This document shows positions 1 through 8,488 of a stretch of DNA of 64,000 nt, one piece after another. The stretch comes from Pseudaminobacter sp040049255 (GTDB taxonomy: Bacteria; Pseudomonadota; Alphaproteobacteria; Rhizobiales; Rhizobiaceae), in NCBI RefSeq assembly GCF_040049255.1, contig NZ_JBDZDR010000003.1:248001-312000 (forward strand). The letters run 5' to 3'. Positions within the stretch are counted from its first letter, which is position 1. Each line of letters starts with the position of its first letter. The notes below the pieces were generated by a model. That model was not told the DNA's origin. It saw nothing but the letters and a program-made list of their open reading frames with translations, and ran no database searches. The translations under genes were made by a program, and so were the position numbers.

Positions 1-255
1 TGGCTTTATGGCAGCGTGCCTGAAGGGCGCACACCTTTGATGTCTGGGCCTTGAACCCGTTCGATTGGAGGAATTTGGTGTCTGGTTTTTTCGAGCCGCG
101 CTCGCACGCGGCCCATATGCAGCAGATAGCGGGCCGAGCGGAGGCCTGCTGATGTCGCTGCGAATTCAAGATTTTAACGGTCACGACGACTGCGGTTTCG
201 GGGACGCTCCCGCAGCCTGCGCGGCGCGTGCCAGCATTCATTGAGGAGAGGGCGG
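1..255. other. Window edge and leader region upstream of the imelysin gene
   Basis: No gene can be assigned with confidence. Frame 1 is open from the window edge to a TGA at 52-54 and could be the last 17 codons of an upstream gene, but nothing identifies it. A 24-codon ORF (GTG 78 to TGA 152) has a good GGAGGAA ribosome site at 67-73 and could be a leader peptide; this is unsupported beyond the ribosome site. The rest leads to the ribosome site of the imelysin gene at 243-250. No clear Irr or Fur box was seen. Confidence 0.35.
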
Positions 256-1557
256 ATGAAGGTTTCAACGATGGCGGCGCGCGGCAGGCGCCTGGCGGCA
301 ATCACGGCGATAGCGGCGCTCACGGCGGCGGTCTTCGTCCTGCCGGCCCGGGCGGAGACCGATGCCAAGGCGGTGATCGCCACCTATTCCGATATCGCGC
401 TAGCCAAGTATGAGGACTCGCTCGTCACCGCGAAGAAGCTCGACGAGGCCGTGTCGGCGCTGATCGCCAAGCCGTCGGTGGAAACGCTGGAAGCCGCCCG
501 CACCGCCTGGAAGGCCGCGCGCATCCCCTACCAGCAGACCGAGGTCTACCGCTTCGGCAACGCGATCGTGGACGACTGGGAAGGCCGCGTGAACGCCTGG
601 CCGCTGGACGAGGGGCTGATCGATTATGTCGACGCCGGCTACGGCACCGAGTCCGACGAGAATACGCTCTACACGGCCAACGTGATCGCCAACAAGTCGA
701 TCGAAATCAACGGCCAGAAGGTCGACGCCTCCGAACTGACTCCGGAATTTTTGTCCGGCACGCTGCAGGAGGCCGGCGGCATCGAGGCCAACGTCGCCAC
801 CGGCTACCATGCCATCGAGTTCCTGCTCTGGGGCCAGGACCTGAACGGCACCGGCCCCGGCGCCGGCAACCGCCCTCACACCGACTACGACACTGCCAAC
901 TGCACCGGCGGCAATTGCGACCGCCGCGCGCAGTATCTCGCCTCGGCCTCGAAGCTGCTGGTCAGCGACCTGGAAGAGATGGTCGCCAACTGGGGCCCCG
1001 AGGGCGCGGCCCGCAAGGCTCTGGCCGATGGCGACGAGAAGGCGGGGTTGTCGGCGATCCTCACCGGCATGGGCTCGCTGTCCTATGGCGAGATGGCCGG
1101 CCAGCGGATGAAGCTCGGCCTTCTGCTGCACGATCCGGAGGAGGAGCATGACTGCTTCTCCGACAACACCCATATCTCGCATCTCTATGACGCGATCGGC
1201 ATCCGCAACGCCTATCTCGGCAGCTACACCCGCATCGACGGCTCGGTCGTCGCCGGCGCGTCGCTGTCGGAGCTGGTCAAGGCCGTCGATCCGGTCGTCG
1301 ACACGGAGCTGAAGGGCAAGTTCGACGCCACCGTCGCTGCCATGGAGGTGATCGCCCAGCGCGCCGAGAACGGCGAGGCCTACGACCAGCTGATCGGCGA
1401 GGGCAATGTCGAGGGCAACGCCGCCGTGCAGGCCGGCATCGACGCCCTGGTCGACCAGACCAAGTCGATCGAGCGCGCGGTCGCGGCGCTCAAGCTCGAC
1501 AACATCGCCTTCGAGGGCTCCGACAGCCTCGATGCGCCGGACACGGTGTTCAAATAG
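256..1557 (+). CDS. Imelysin-family (IrpA-like, M75) periplasmic iron-related protein
   Basis: The product is 433 residues, the usual size for the family. An N-terminal signal peptide (basic residues, then an Ala/Val-rich core ending near PARAE) predicts export to the periplasm. The hallmark GxHxxE motif is present at residues 183-188 (GYHAIE), with H185 and E188 as the putative metal ligands. ATG 256 is chosen because GAGGAGAG at 243-250 lies just upstream; an upstream TTG at 241 would overlap this ribosome site. Imelysins are linked to iron uptake and are not proven proteases. Downstream bfd, bfr, DUF1111, a second imelysin fragment and DUF1513 form the expected iron neighbourhood, so a role in periplasmic iron handling is inferred. 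Confidence 0.9.
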   Translation: MKVSTMAARGRRLAAITAIAALTAAVFVLPARAETDAKAVIATYSDIALAKYEDSLVTAKKLDEAVSALIAKPSVETLEAARTAWKAARIPYQQTEVYRFGNAIVDDWEGRVNAWPLDEGLIDYVDAGYGTESDENTLYTANVIANKSIEINGQKVDASELTPEFLSGTLQEAGGIEANVATGYHAIEFLLWGQDLNGTGPGAGNRPHTDYDTANCTGGNCDRRAQYLASASKLLVSDLEEMVANWGPEGAARKALADGDEKAGLSAILTGMGSLSYGEMAGQRMKLGLLLHDPEEEHDCFSDNTHISHLYDAIGIRNAYLGSYTRIDGSVVAGASLSELVKAVDPVVDTELKGKFDATVAAMEVIAQRAENGEAYDQLIGEGNVEGNAAVQAGIDALVDQTKSIERAVAALKLDNIAFEGSDSLDAPDTVFK

Positions 1558-1625
1558 GCCGGCGTCGGCCGGACAGTTAAAAGTCAAACGGCGCTTCCGG
1601 GCGCCGCCAGTCACCAAGGCAAGAC

Positions 1626-1937
1626 ATGCTTGTATGCCACTGTAACCTGATAACGGAAAAGGAGATCGAGGAGGCGATCATCGATCTGCTCGAGGCCGAT
1701 CCCTGGCAGCTCATCGTGCCGGCGAAGGTCTATCACTCGCTGCAGAAGCGTGGACGTTGTTGCGGCTGCTTTCCAAATGTGGTGGAAACGATCATCCGGG
1801 TCACCGAGCACTATCACCTGCGCTCGGACGCGAGCGAGGTGGACATCGTTTCACACATGGATCGCGTAAGGGAACTGCGCGTCCAGTATGGGAGCAGAAA
1901 CCATGAAAGGCGAAACGCAGGTCATCGAGCGGCTTAA
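1626..1937 (+). CDS. bfd: Bacterioferritin-associated ferredoxin (Bfd-like, 2Fe-2S)
   Basis: Small protein of 103 residues. It carries the BFD-type [2Fe-2S] cysteines: CHC at residues 4-6 and CCGC at 45-48. Bfd donates electrons to bacterioferritin to release stored iron, and the next gene is bacterioferritin. The protein is longer than typical Bfd (about 65-75 residues). The charged tail after about residue 75 is read across the bfr start, and the two genes overlap by 35 bases. Translational coupling with bfr is likely. Two small GC-rich hairpins lie in the 68-base gap after the imelysin gene. Confidence 0.85.
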   Translation: MLVCHCNLITEKEIEEAIIDLLEADPWQLIVPAKVYHSLQKRGRCCGCFPNVVETIIRVTEHYHLRSDASEVDIVSHMDRVRELRVQYGSRNHERRNAGHRAA

Positions 1938-2388
1938 CGAAGCACTGTTTCTGGAACTCGGCGCGGTCAACCAATATTGGCTCCATTACCGGCTGCTGGA
2001 AGACTGGGGCTACGACAAGCTGGCCAAGAGGGAGCGTGAGGAATCCATCGACGAGATGAACCACGCCGACAAGATCATCCAGCGCATCATCTTTCTCGAA
2101 GGGCACCCCAACCTGCAGACGGTGGCGCCGCTGCGCATCGGCGAGAATGTCAAGGAAGTGCTTGAGGCCGACCTCGCCGGTGAATATGACGCGAGGACAT
2201 CCTACAAGAAGTCGCGCGAGATCTGCGAGCAGCTTGGCGACTACGTGACCATGAAACTGTTCGAAGAGCTGCTGAAGGACGAGGAGGAGCATATCGACTT
2301 CCTCGAAACCCAGATCGATCTGTTCGCGCAGATCGGCAAGGAAAAATATGGATTGCTCAACGCCGCCTCGGGAGACGAAGCGAACTAG
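1903..2388 (+). CDS. bfr: Bacterioferritin
   Basis: The product is 161 residues, matching the 155-161 residues usual for haem-containing ferritins. All key ligands are visible with canonical numbering: ferroxidase residues E18, E51 and H54, and the haem ligand M52. The second-half EExH ligands lie in the region LKDEEEHIDFLE. It forms a 24-subunit cytoplasmic iron store. ATG 1903 (start MKGETQ) is preferred over ATG 1888 because GGGAG at 1890-1894 lies in front of it and because homologues begin MKG. It overlaps the 3' end of bfd. Confidence 0.96.
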   Translation: MKGETQVIERLNEALFLELGAVNQYWLHYRLLEDWGYDKLAKREREESIDEMNHADKIIQRIIFLEGHPNLQTVAPLRIGENVKEVLEADLAGEYDARTSYKKSREICEQLGDYVTMKLFEELLKDEEEHIDFLETQIDLFAQIGKEKYGLLNAASGDEAN

Positions 2389-2966
2389 CCATTCCAACAG
2401 GCGGCGCGCCGACACCCAGGCGCGCCGCGTCCTCTCCCTCAAGCATATCAGGGGCGGCCTGCTTGCGGGCCTGGTCGCCTCGCTCGTCGCGGCAACGGCC
2501 AGCGCCGGCGAGGGCGAGCCGGCAGGCCTTGCCACCTCGCGCAGCGATCTCAGCCAAAAGGACCTCGCCCGGGTCACCGCCATCACCAGGCCGACCAGCG
2601 ATTTTTCCAGGCCGGAGCAATTCGAGCTGATGCAGGGCGGGGCCGGCACCTCGCGCAAGCAGGTCAACCGCGATTCCTTCTCGCAGTCCTCGGCCAACCT
2701 CACCTTTGAGGAAGAGGGCACCTTCAAGGTGGGCAACGGCTTCTTCACCAAGCTGTGGGTCTCGGCGCCGTCGTCCACGCAGGCTTCCGACGGGCTCGGG
2801 CCGCTGTTCAACGCGCGGGCCTGCCAGAGCTGCCACCTGAAGGACGGCCGTGGCCACCCGCCGGAAGGCAATCCCGACGCCACCTCCATGTTCCTGCGCC
2901 TTGCCCGCCAGGCCGAGACGGCGGAGGAAAAGGCAGCACTGGCCGACAGGCAGGTGCTCAACTTCA
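2348..2966 (+). pseudogene. Di-haem oxidoreductase (DUF1111, CxxCH) gene, N-terminal fragment
   Basis: Reading from ATG 2348, which overlaps the end of bfr, the first about 205 residues match the DUF1111 thiol-oxidoreductase-like di-haem family. There is a signal peptide (LLAGLVASLVAATASA), then the segment ASDGLGPLFNAR and the haem-binding CQSCH, then DATSMFLRLAR. Similarity stops after VLNF near base 2965. The frame continues as unrelated sequence to a stop at 3061. Family members are about 500 residues and carry a second haem site further on, so more than half is missing. The adjoining bases belong to a second imelysin gene in another frame. This points to an internal deletion removing the 3' part of this gene and the 5' part of the next. 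Confidence 0.8.
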
Positions 2967-3492
2967 CGAGGCCGCCTGGAACGCGCCGGACGGCTTTGCC
3001 AAGACATGGGCGACACCGGGCGAGGGCAATGCCCTGTACCGCAACGGCAACGAGGCGCTGAGCGCGCTGTTCAAGGTCTTCGTCAACGGGCTGGAGCTGG
3101 ACCGCGACGTGCGGCTGGGCGGCTTCCTCGGCAAGACGGAAGCCGAGGACAAGCCGAAGCAGGCGCTGTTCTGGCGCTCGGGCAAGACCGCCGACACGCT
3201 CGCCGGCAACATGGCCGGCATGAAGGCGCTGTTTACGGCCTCCGGCCTTGGCGAACCGCTGGGCCCTGACGAGCGCTGGATCGCCGGCTCCATCGGCTTC
3301 GAGTTCGGCAACGCCATCGGTGCCGCCGAAGCGGCGAGGGGGCCGCTGGCCGAAGTGCTGGCCGATCCCGCGCGGCGCGGCAAGCTTGCCTATTTCGGCA
3401 TCGTCAGCTCCAGCCTCGGCGAACTCTTCGGCATCCGCCTTGCCGACGCGCTCGGCCTCAGCGCCGGCTTCTCCTCGCTCGACGGGGATTGA
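2962..3492 (+). pseudogene. Second imelysin-family gene, C-terminal fragment lacking its start
   Basis: From about base 2965 to the TGA at 3490-3492, a frame different from the preceding DUF1111 fragment encodes about 175 residues. They look like the C-terminal half of an imelysin of the type found in DUF1111-DUF1513 operons: LYRNGNEALSALF, VNGLELDRDVRLGGFLG, IGFEFGNAIGAAE. No start codon or N-terminal half precedes it, since upstream bases in this frame lie inside DUF1111 sequence. It is either a real deletion scar or an assembly collapse. Its stop overlaps the start of the DUF1513 gene, as in intact operons. Confidence 0.8.
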
Positions 3493-3494
3493 TC

Positions 3495-4592
3495 GTGCGT
3501 GCGCCGCTGGTCGACCGCCGCGATTTCCTCAAGGCCGCGGGTGCTGTCTTCTTCGCCGCGCTCACGCCGCAGGCGCGGGCGGCGACACTCGCCACGGATG
3601 CCGTCTTCGCCACCGCCTATCAGAAGCGCGACGGCACCTTCGGCGCGGCTGTGCTGTCGGAAGCCGGCAAGGTTCTGCATCTCGTTTCGTTGCCGGATCG
3701 CGGCCACGACGTGACCTTCGATCCGGTCTCGGGTCAGTCGGTTGTTTTCGCACGTCAGCCCGGCACCTTCTTCGTCGTCTTCGACCACGCCGGCCGCCGC
3801 GAACCGCAGACGGTGAACAGCATCGCCGGCCGGCACTTCTTCGGCCATGGCGTGTTCTCGCAGGACGGCGCGCTGCTCTACGTCACCGAGAACGACTATG
3901 ACAATGCCGCCGGCGTGGTCGGCATCTACGACGCGCGCGACGGCTTCCGCCGGCTGGGCGAGTTCCCCACCTATGGCGTCGGCCCGCACGAGCTCCTGCT
4001 GCTTTCCGACGGCCGCACTTTGGCGGTCGCCAATGGCGGCATCGAGACCCATCCCGATTTCGGCCGCACGGAACTCAACCTGCCTACCATGAAGCCGTCG
4101 CTGGTCTTCGTCGACCGCGTCTCGGGCGACCTGCTGGAAAGCCATGAGCTGCCGCCGGCGCTGCACCAGCTCTCCATCCGCCACATGGACGCCGACGCTT
4201 CCGGCACGGTCTGGTTCGGCTGCCAGCACAGGGGCCCGGCGACGGAAAAGCCGCTTCTGGTGGGCAGCGCCCGGCGCGGCAAGGAGTTGCAGCTGCTCGA
4301 CATGCCGGAAGACGTGCTCTCTGGTTTCCGCAACTATATCGGCTCGGTCGCGGCCAACCGCGACGCCGGCGCGGTCGCGGTGTCGTCGCCAGAGGGCAAT
4401 GTCTTCGCCGTCATCGAGGCGGCCAGCGGCAAGGTCGTCGCCAGGCGTGACGTGCAGGAAGTCTGTGGCCTTGCGCCCGACCATGCCGGCTTCCGCGCCA
4501 CCACCGGCACCGGCGAGATTCTCGGCCCCGACGGCGGCGACGTGCGTGAGCCCGACTATGTCTGGGACAACCACATGCTCAGGATCGGCTGA
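3495..4592 (+). CDS. DUF1513 protein with Tat signal (beta-propeller-like, periplasmic)
   Basis: The product is about 365 residues. A twin-arginine signal is clear (DRRDFLKAAG followed by a hydrophobic stretch and AxA at QARA), so the protein is probably exported folded. DUF1513 proteins look like seven-bladed propellers and travel with imelysin and DUF1111 genes; their biochemical role is unknown. Motifs such as GHGVFS, YGVGPHEL and HQLSIRHMD suit a metal-binding propeller. The start is either TTG 3489 or GTG 3495, both overlapping or abutting the upstream stop; GTG is preferred. A short hairpin (4594-4608) separates it from the convergent phnN. Confidence 0.85.
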   Translation: MRAPLVDRRDFLKAAGAVFFAALTPQARAATLATDAVFATAYQKRDGTFGAAVLSEAGKVLHLVSLPDRGHDVTFDPVSGQSVVFARQPGTFFVVFDHAGRREPQTVNSIAGRHFFGHGVFSQDGALLYVTENDYDNAAGVVGIYDARDGFRRLGEFPTYGVGPHELLLLSDGRTLAVANGGIETHPDFGRTELNLPTMKPSLVFVDRVSGDLLESHELPPALHQLSIRHMDADASGTVWFGCQHRGPATEKPLLVGSARRGKELQLLDMPEDVLSGFRNYIGSVAANRDAGAVAVSSPEGNVFAVIEAASGKVVARRDVQEVCGLAPDHAGFRATTGTGEILGPDGGDVREPDYVWDNHMLRIG

Positions 4593-4606
4593 AAGCCGCT
4601 TGGCGG

Positions 4607-5233
4607 CTAGAACCGCCCCACATCGGCAAAAGCTATCGCCTTGCGAATGATGGCCACGAAACGCTCGCCGGCGATTTCCTTCTCGCCGCTGTTGTCGATG
4701 GTCGAGACACCCGGTCCCGAAAGCTCCACGGCGCTGGCGCGCGCCAGCCGGGCCAGCACCTCCTGGCGCGTTTCGCGCCCGCGCGCCGAAAGCCGCTCGG
4801 CGAGGATTTCCCGCCGCGCGGTGATCTCCACCACGGCGACATTCTCGTAACGCGCCCGCAGCGCGGGGATCGCGCCGCGCGAGGCGTTGGCAATCGCCAC
4901 GCGGCCGTCCGCGATGCTTTCATCCACGCTGGCGGGGATGCCATATCGCAGCCCATGCGCTTCCCAGGACAGCGCGAAGGCACCTTCCGCCTCGGCCTCG
5001 ATGAAGGCCGCCTCGGTCAGCGTGTCATGGTCTTCGGTCGCGCCGTCGGACGGACGGGTGATCACACGGCGCACGAACTCGACGCTGTCCTCGCCCGCGA
5101 AGCGCTCGCGCGCATAGGCCATGATCGTGTCCTTGCCGGCGCCGCTCGGGCCGACAACGGCGATGAACACGCCGCTGCGGACGGGAAAGGCCGAACTTGC
5201 CTGCTCGCGTTCGATGAGGCCCGAGACCGTCAT
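4607..5233 (-). CDS. phnN: Ribose 1,5-bisphosphate phosphokinase
   Basis: The product is 208 residues, like other PhnN proteins. A guanylate-kinase-like P-loop is present (GPSGAGKDT, near residues 29-37), followed by the RRVITRP and DTLTE segments conserved in PhnN. It phosphorylates ribose 1,5-bisphosphate to PRPP, the last step of C-P lyase phosphonate breakdown. The start overlaps the phnM stop by four bases (ATGA), so translation is probably coupled. It is last in the minus-strand set DUF1045-phnM-phnN; the C-P lyase core genes phnGHIJKL are not in this window. Confidence 0.93.
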   Translation of the reverse strand: MTVSGLIEREQASSAFPVRSGVFIAVVGPSGAGKDTIMAYARERFAGEDSVEFVRRVITRPSDGATEDHDTLTEAAFIEAEAEGAFALSWEAHGLRYGIPASVDESIADGRVAIANASRGAIPALRARYENVAVVEITARREILAERLSARGRETRQEVLARLARASAVELSGPGVSTIDNSGEKEIAGERFVAIIRKAIAFADVGRF

Positions 5234-6366
5234 GCCACGCGGCGCCCCTCGCGCCACACGGCGCGCACCACCGGCACATGCTCGTCCACCCGCACCCGCA
5301 CCATGTCGGCGCGGCGGCCGGCCTCGATCGCGCCGCGGTCGGTCAGGCCAACGGCCTCGGCCGGGGTCTTCGACACCATGGCCACGGCCTGCGGCAGCGA
5401 GATGGCGTCCACCGCTTCGCCGAGGAAGAAGGCCGACTGGATCAGGCTGAACGGGATGTAGTCGGACGACAGGATGTCGAGCAGGCCGTTCTCGGCCAGT
5501 TCGCGCGCCGAGATATTGCCCGAATGCGAGCCGCCGCGCACCACGTTGGGCGCGCCCATCAGCACGCCCAAGCCCGCTTGCTTGGAAGCGCGCGCTGCCT
5601 CCATCGTGGTCGGGAACTCGGCCACGCGGATGCCCTGGGCAATGGCCTCTTCGACATGCGCAGAGGTGGCGTCGTCGTGGCTGGCCAGAACGATGCCGCG
5701 CTCGTGGCAGGCGGCGGCGATCGCGGCGCGGTTGGGCGCGGCGTTCTCGGCCGACTGCGCCATGCGCTTTTCGCAATAGGCCTGGAACTGCTCTTGCGAC
5801 ATCTTCATCTTGCCCATGTAGTAGACGGCATAGGCTTCGAGGCTGGCGAACTGGCGCTGGCCCGGCGCATGGTCCATCAGCGAGGCGAGCTTCACCCGCT
5901 CATCGCCCGCGAGAAGCTCGAAGCTCTCGCGGCAGTCTGGCGCCGAAACCTCGCAGCGCAGGTGGATGAAGTGGTCGGCGCGCAGGCGGTCGTTGCGCAA
6001 GCTGTCCTCGATGGCGTCGGCCAGCTTTCGCATGTCGGCGACGGTCATTCCCGCGTCGATATCCCCGACCCGCAGCGCGTCGAACACGGTGGTGATGCCG
6101 GAGGTGGCCACCTGCGCGTCATGCGCCAGCACCGCGGCGATCGGGTTCCAGCGCACCTTGGGCCGCGGCGAATAGTGCCCTTCGAGGTGGTCGGTGTGCA
6201 GTTCCACCAGGCCGGGGATCAGGAAGTCGCCCTCCAGGTCCTCGCCCGCGCGGGTCGCGCCGCTGGAAACATCGGCAATCTTGCCATCGCGGATCAGCAC
6301 CGAGCCGTCGACGATCTCGTCGGCAAGCACGATGCGGGCATTGGTGAGTGTCGTTTCGGTCGTCAT
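5230..6366 (-). CDS. phnM: Alpha-D-ribose 1-methylphosphonate 5-triphosphate diphosphatase
   Basis: The product is 378 residues and belongs to the amidohydrolase superfamily. The metal-binding HTDHLEGH stretch (near residue 57) and SHDDAT are visible, and the PhnM-specific phrase YSPRPKVRWNP follows directly. It removes pyrophosphate from the triphosphate intermediate of the C-P lyase pathway in the cytoplasm. It starts one base after the DUF1045 stop and overlaps phnN by four bases, so the three genes are one transcription unit. The downstream flank is the iron locus rather than more phn genes. Confidence 0.95.
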   Translation of the reverse strand: MTTETTLTNARIVLADEIVDGSVLIRDGKIADVSSGATRAGEDLEGDFLIPGLVELHTDHLEGHYSPRPKVRWNPIAAVLAHDAQVATSGITTVFDALRVGDIDAGMTVADMRKLADAIEDSLRNDRLRADHFIHLRCEVSAPDCRESFELLAGDERVKLASLMDHAPGQRQFASLEAYAVYYMGKMKMSQEQFQAYCEKRMAQSAENAAPNRAAIAAACHERGIVLASHDDATSAHVEEAIAQGIRVAEFPTTMEAARASKQAGLGVLMGAPNVVRGGSHSGNISARELAENGLLDILSSDYIPFSLIQSAFFLGEAVDAISLPQAVAMVSKTPAEAVGLTDRGAIEAGRRADMVRVRVDEHVPVVRAVWREGRRVA

Positions 6367-6367
6367 G

Positions 6368-7075
6368 TCAGGCGGTCTTTCTTTCGGTGTGGCGGCCGAG
6401 CGCGTAGTGGGAATGCACGATGAAGGGGGCGCCGGGCTCGCGCTCCACGAACAGGGCCAGCCTGTCCACGGCGAAGGGGAGCTCGAGCTCCGCGGCGAAC
6501 ATCTCGTCGATGGTAGCGCGCAGCCGGGGGGCTTCCTCGGCGCCGACGCGGCCGGTCAGCGTCATGTGGAAGCGGAAGCTGTCGAAGACGTAGGGGTAGC
6601 CCCACTGGCACAGGTTGCGGAATTCCGCCTGGCTCAGGGCGTCCGGGTTGCGGCGCTCGATTTCAGCGTCGGTCAGCGGCGCGCGAAAGGGCTCGAAGGC
6701 CGAGACGATGTCGCCGGCGAATCGGTTGAGCGCGGGCGAAGCCTCGCCCGGCACCAGCGCGAAGAAGCCGTCCAGCTGCCCCACCACCAGGCGCGGCAGC
6801 ACCACCGGCTCCAGCGTGGCGGCATAGTCGGCCAGCGCCTCGTCCAGCGTGGCTTCGCTCTCGCCGTCGGCCAGCCGAAACGGCGCCTTCAGCGTGGCAT
6901 GGAAGCCGTAGCGGCGCGGCGCCGCGGTGTGAAACGCCACCTCCGTCGCCGACAGACGGCCGTTGGCCGGGGCCTCATGGGCGGCGCCGGTAAAGGGGTC
7001 GCGGCCAAGCCAGTTCGCTGCGATGCGAGTTAGCGCATCGTCGGGGCCCGGTGTGAAATAGATTGCATAACGCAT
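6368..7075 (-). CDS. DUF1045 phosphonate-associated protein (2H phosphoesterase-like)
   Basis: The product is 235 residues. Two His-x-Thr motifs are present, GFHATLKAPF (about residue 58) and FRFHMTLTG (about residue 175). They mark the 2H phosphodiesterase fold. The family is found in phn operons (TIGR03223-type). A role in processing cyclic ribose phosphate, as PhnP does in E. coli, is plausible but unproven. It is the first gene of the minus-strand phn unit here and is divergent from the YnjB-like transporter gene across a 192-base gap. Confidence 0.88.
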   Translation of the reverse strand: MRYAIYFTPGPDDALTRIAANWLGRDPFTGAAHEAPANGRLSATEVAFHTAAPRRYGFHATLKAPFRLADGESEATLDEALADYAATLEPVVLPRLVVGQLDGFFALVPGEASPALNRFAGDIVSAFEPFRAPLTDAEIERRNPDALSQAEFRNLCQWGYPYVFDSFRFHMTLTGRVGAEEAPRLRATIDEMFAAELELPFAVDRLALFVEREPGAPFIVHSHYALGRHTERKTA

Positions 7076-7267
7076 CGGTGTTATCCTCGCCTGCGGCGAT
7101 GCCTTAGGCGATTTGCATGACGGATTGACGAAAGCACGGTTGATATTTGTCGGAGATACCAGACAACTCGCCGCAAGTCATCCGCCGGACAGCCCGGCCG
7201 CATTGACCGCTATTTGGTCAGGATGCTCAATCGCCTGCGGAAATGCCGCGTGGACAGGGGAATCTCG

Positions 7268-8488
7268 ATGAAACGACTGCTTGCCGCTGCCGCCGCGCTT
7301 TTCGCACTGACGCTTCAGGCATTGGCCGGCAATCCCGATCCGGCGAAGTGGGACGAGGTTTTGGCGCAGGCCAAGGGCGAGACGGTCTATTTCAACGCCT
7401 GGGGCGGCGCCGAAAACATCAACTCCTATCTCGAATGGGCGGGCGCCGAGCTGCAGAAGCGCTATGGCGTCAAGCTCGTCCATGTGAAGCTCGACGACAC
7501 CGCCAATGCGGTTGCCAAGGTGGTGGCCGAGAAGGCGGCCGGCCGCAACGAGAGCGGCACCGTCGACCTCATCTGGATCAACGGCGAGAATTTTGCCTCG
7601 ATGAAGCGGCAGGGCCTTTTGATGTCGCCCGGCTGGGCAGAAAAGCTGCCCAACTGGAACTATGTCGACGTCGAGAACAAGTCCACCATCCGCACCGACT
7701 TCACGGTCCCCGTGGAGGGGCTGGAAAGCCCGTGGGGCATGGCCAAGCTGGTGTTCTTCTATGACACCGCCCGCACCGACCCTGCCGGCCTGCCGAAATC
7801 GGCCAGGGAACTGCTCGCCTGGGCGAGGGCGCATCCCGGCCGCTTCTCCTATCCGCAGCCGCCGGATTTCATGGGCCTGAGCTTCCTCAAGCAGGTGTTG
7901 TCCGAGCTGGTGGCCGATCGCTCGGTGCTGCAGAAGCCGGTCGACGAGGCGACGTTCGCTGAGGTCACGGCGCCGCTGTTCGCCTATCTCGATGAGCTCA
8001 AGCCGGCTCTGTGGCGCTCGGGGCGCGCATTCCCACAAAACTATCCGGCGATGAAGCAGCTTCTGGCCGATGGCGAGCTCGACATCGTCTTCGCCTTAAA
8101 TCCCTCAGAAGCTTCCAGCGCCATCGCCAATGGCGAACTGCCCGGCACGGTGCGCTCCTTCACCTTCCCGGCCGGCACGCTGGCCAACACCCATTTCGTC
8201 GCCATTCCCTTCAACGCCTCGGCCAAGGCCGGCGCGCTGGTGGTGGCCGACTTTTTGCTCTCGCCCGAAGCGCAGGCCCGCAAGCAGGACCCGAAAGTGT
8301 GGGGCGACCCGACGGTGCTTTCGATGGCCAAGCTCGACGCCGCCGACCGCGCCCGTTTCGAGGCGCTCGATCTTGGCGTCGCCACGCTGAAGCCGGACCA
8401 GCTCGGCCCTGCCATCGACGAGCCGCACCCGAGCTGGATGGTGCGGCTGGAGGCGGAATGGAAGCGGCGTTACGGGGTGGGGGATTAG
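7268..8488 (+). CDS. ABC transporter substrate-binding protein, YnjB family
   Basis: The product is 406 residues. It has a typical Sec signal (MKRLLAAAAALFALTLQALA) and the start of the mature YnjB-like protein (PAKWDEVLAQAKGETVYFNAWGG). It should bind a small solute in the periplasm and feed the permease and ATPase encoded next. The substrate is unknown; thiamine-like or polyamine-like substrates have been guessed for related systems. ATG 7268 is chosen because the signal peptide starts there; in-frame upstream starts add only a non-signal extension. A large inverted repeat separates it from the permease gene. Confidence 0.88.
   Translation: MKRLLAAAAALFALTLQALAGNPDPAKWDEVLAQAKGETVYFNAWGGAENINSYLEWAGAELQKRYGVKLVHVKLDDTANAVAKVVAEKAAGRNESGTVDLIWINGENFASMKRQGLLMSPGWAEKLPNWNYVDVENKSTIRTDFTVPVEGLESPWGMAKLVFFYDTARTDPAGLPKSARELLAWARAHPGRFSYPQPPDFMGLSFLKQVLSELVADRSVLQKPVDEATFAEVTAPLFAYLDELKPALWRSGRAFPQNYPAMKQLLADGELDIVFALNPSEASSAIANGELPGTVRSFTFPAGTLANTHFVAIPFNASAKAGALVVADFLLSPEAQARKQDPKVWGDPTVLSMAKLDAADRARFEALDLGVATLKPDQLGPAIDEPHPSWMVRLEAEWKRRYGVGD

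Noticed and set aside
400..1617. Long minus-strand ORF opposite the imelysin gene
   Set aside because: It is a mirror frame of a clear imelysin gene; residues are rich in Gly, Arg, Asp and Val without any motif.
2850..3269. 139-codon ORF across the DUF1111/imelysin junction
   Set aside because: It is in the third frame at the junction and matches neither parent family.
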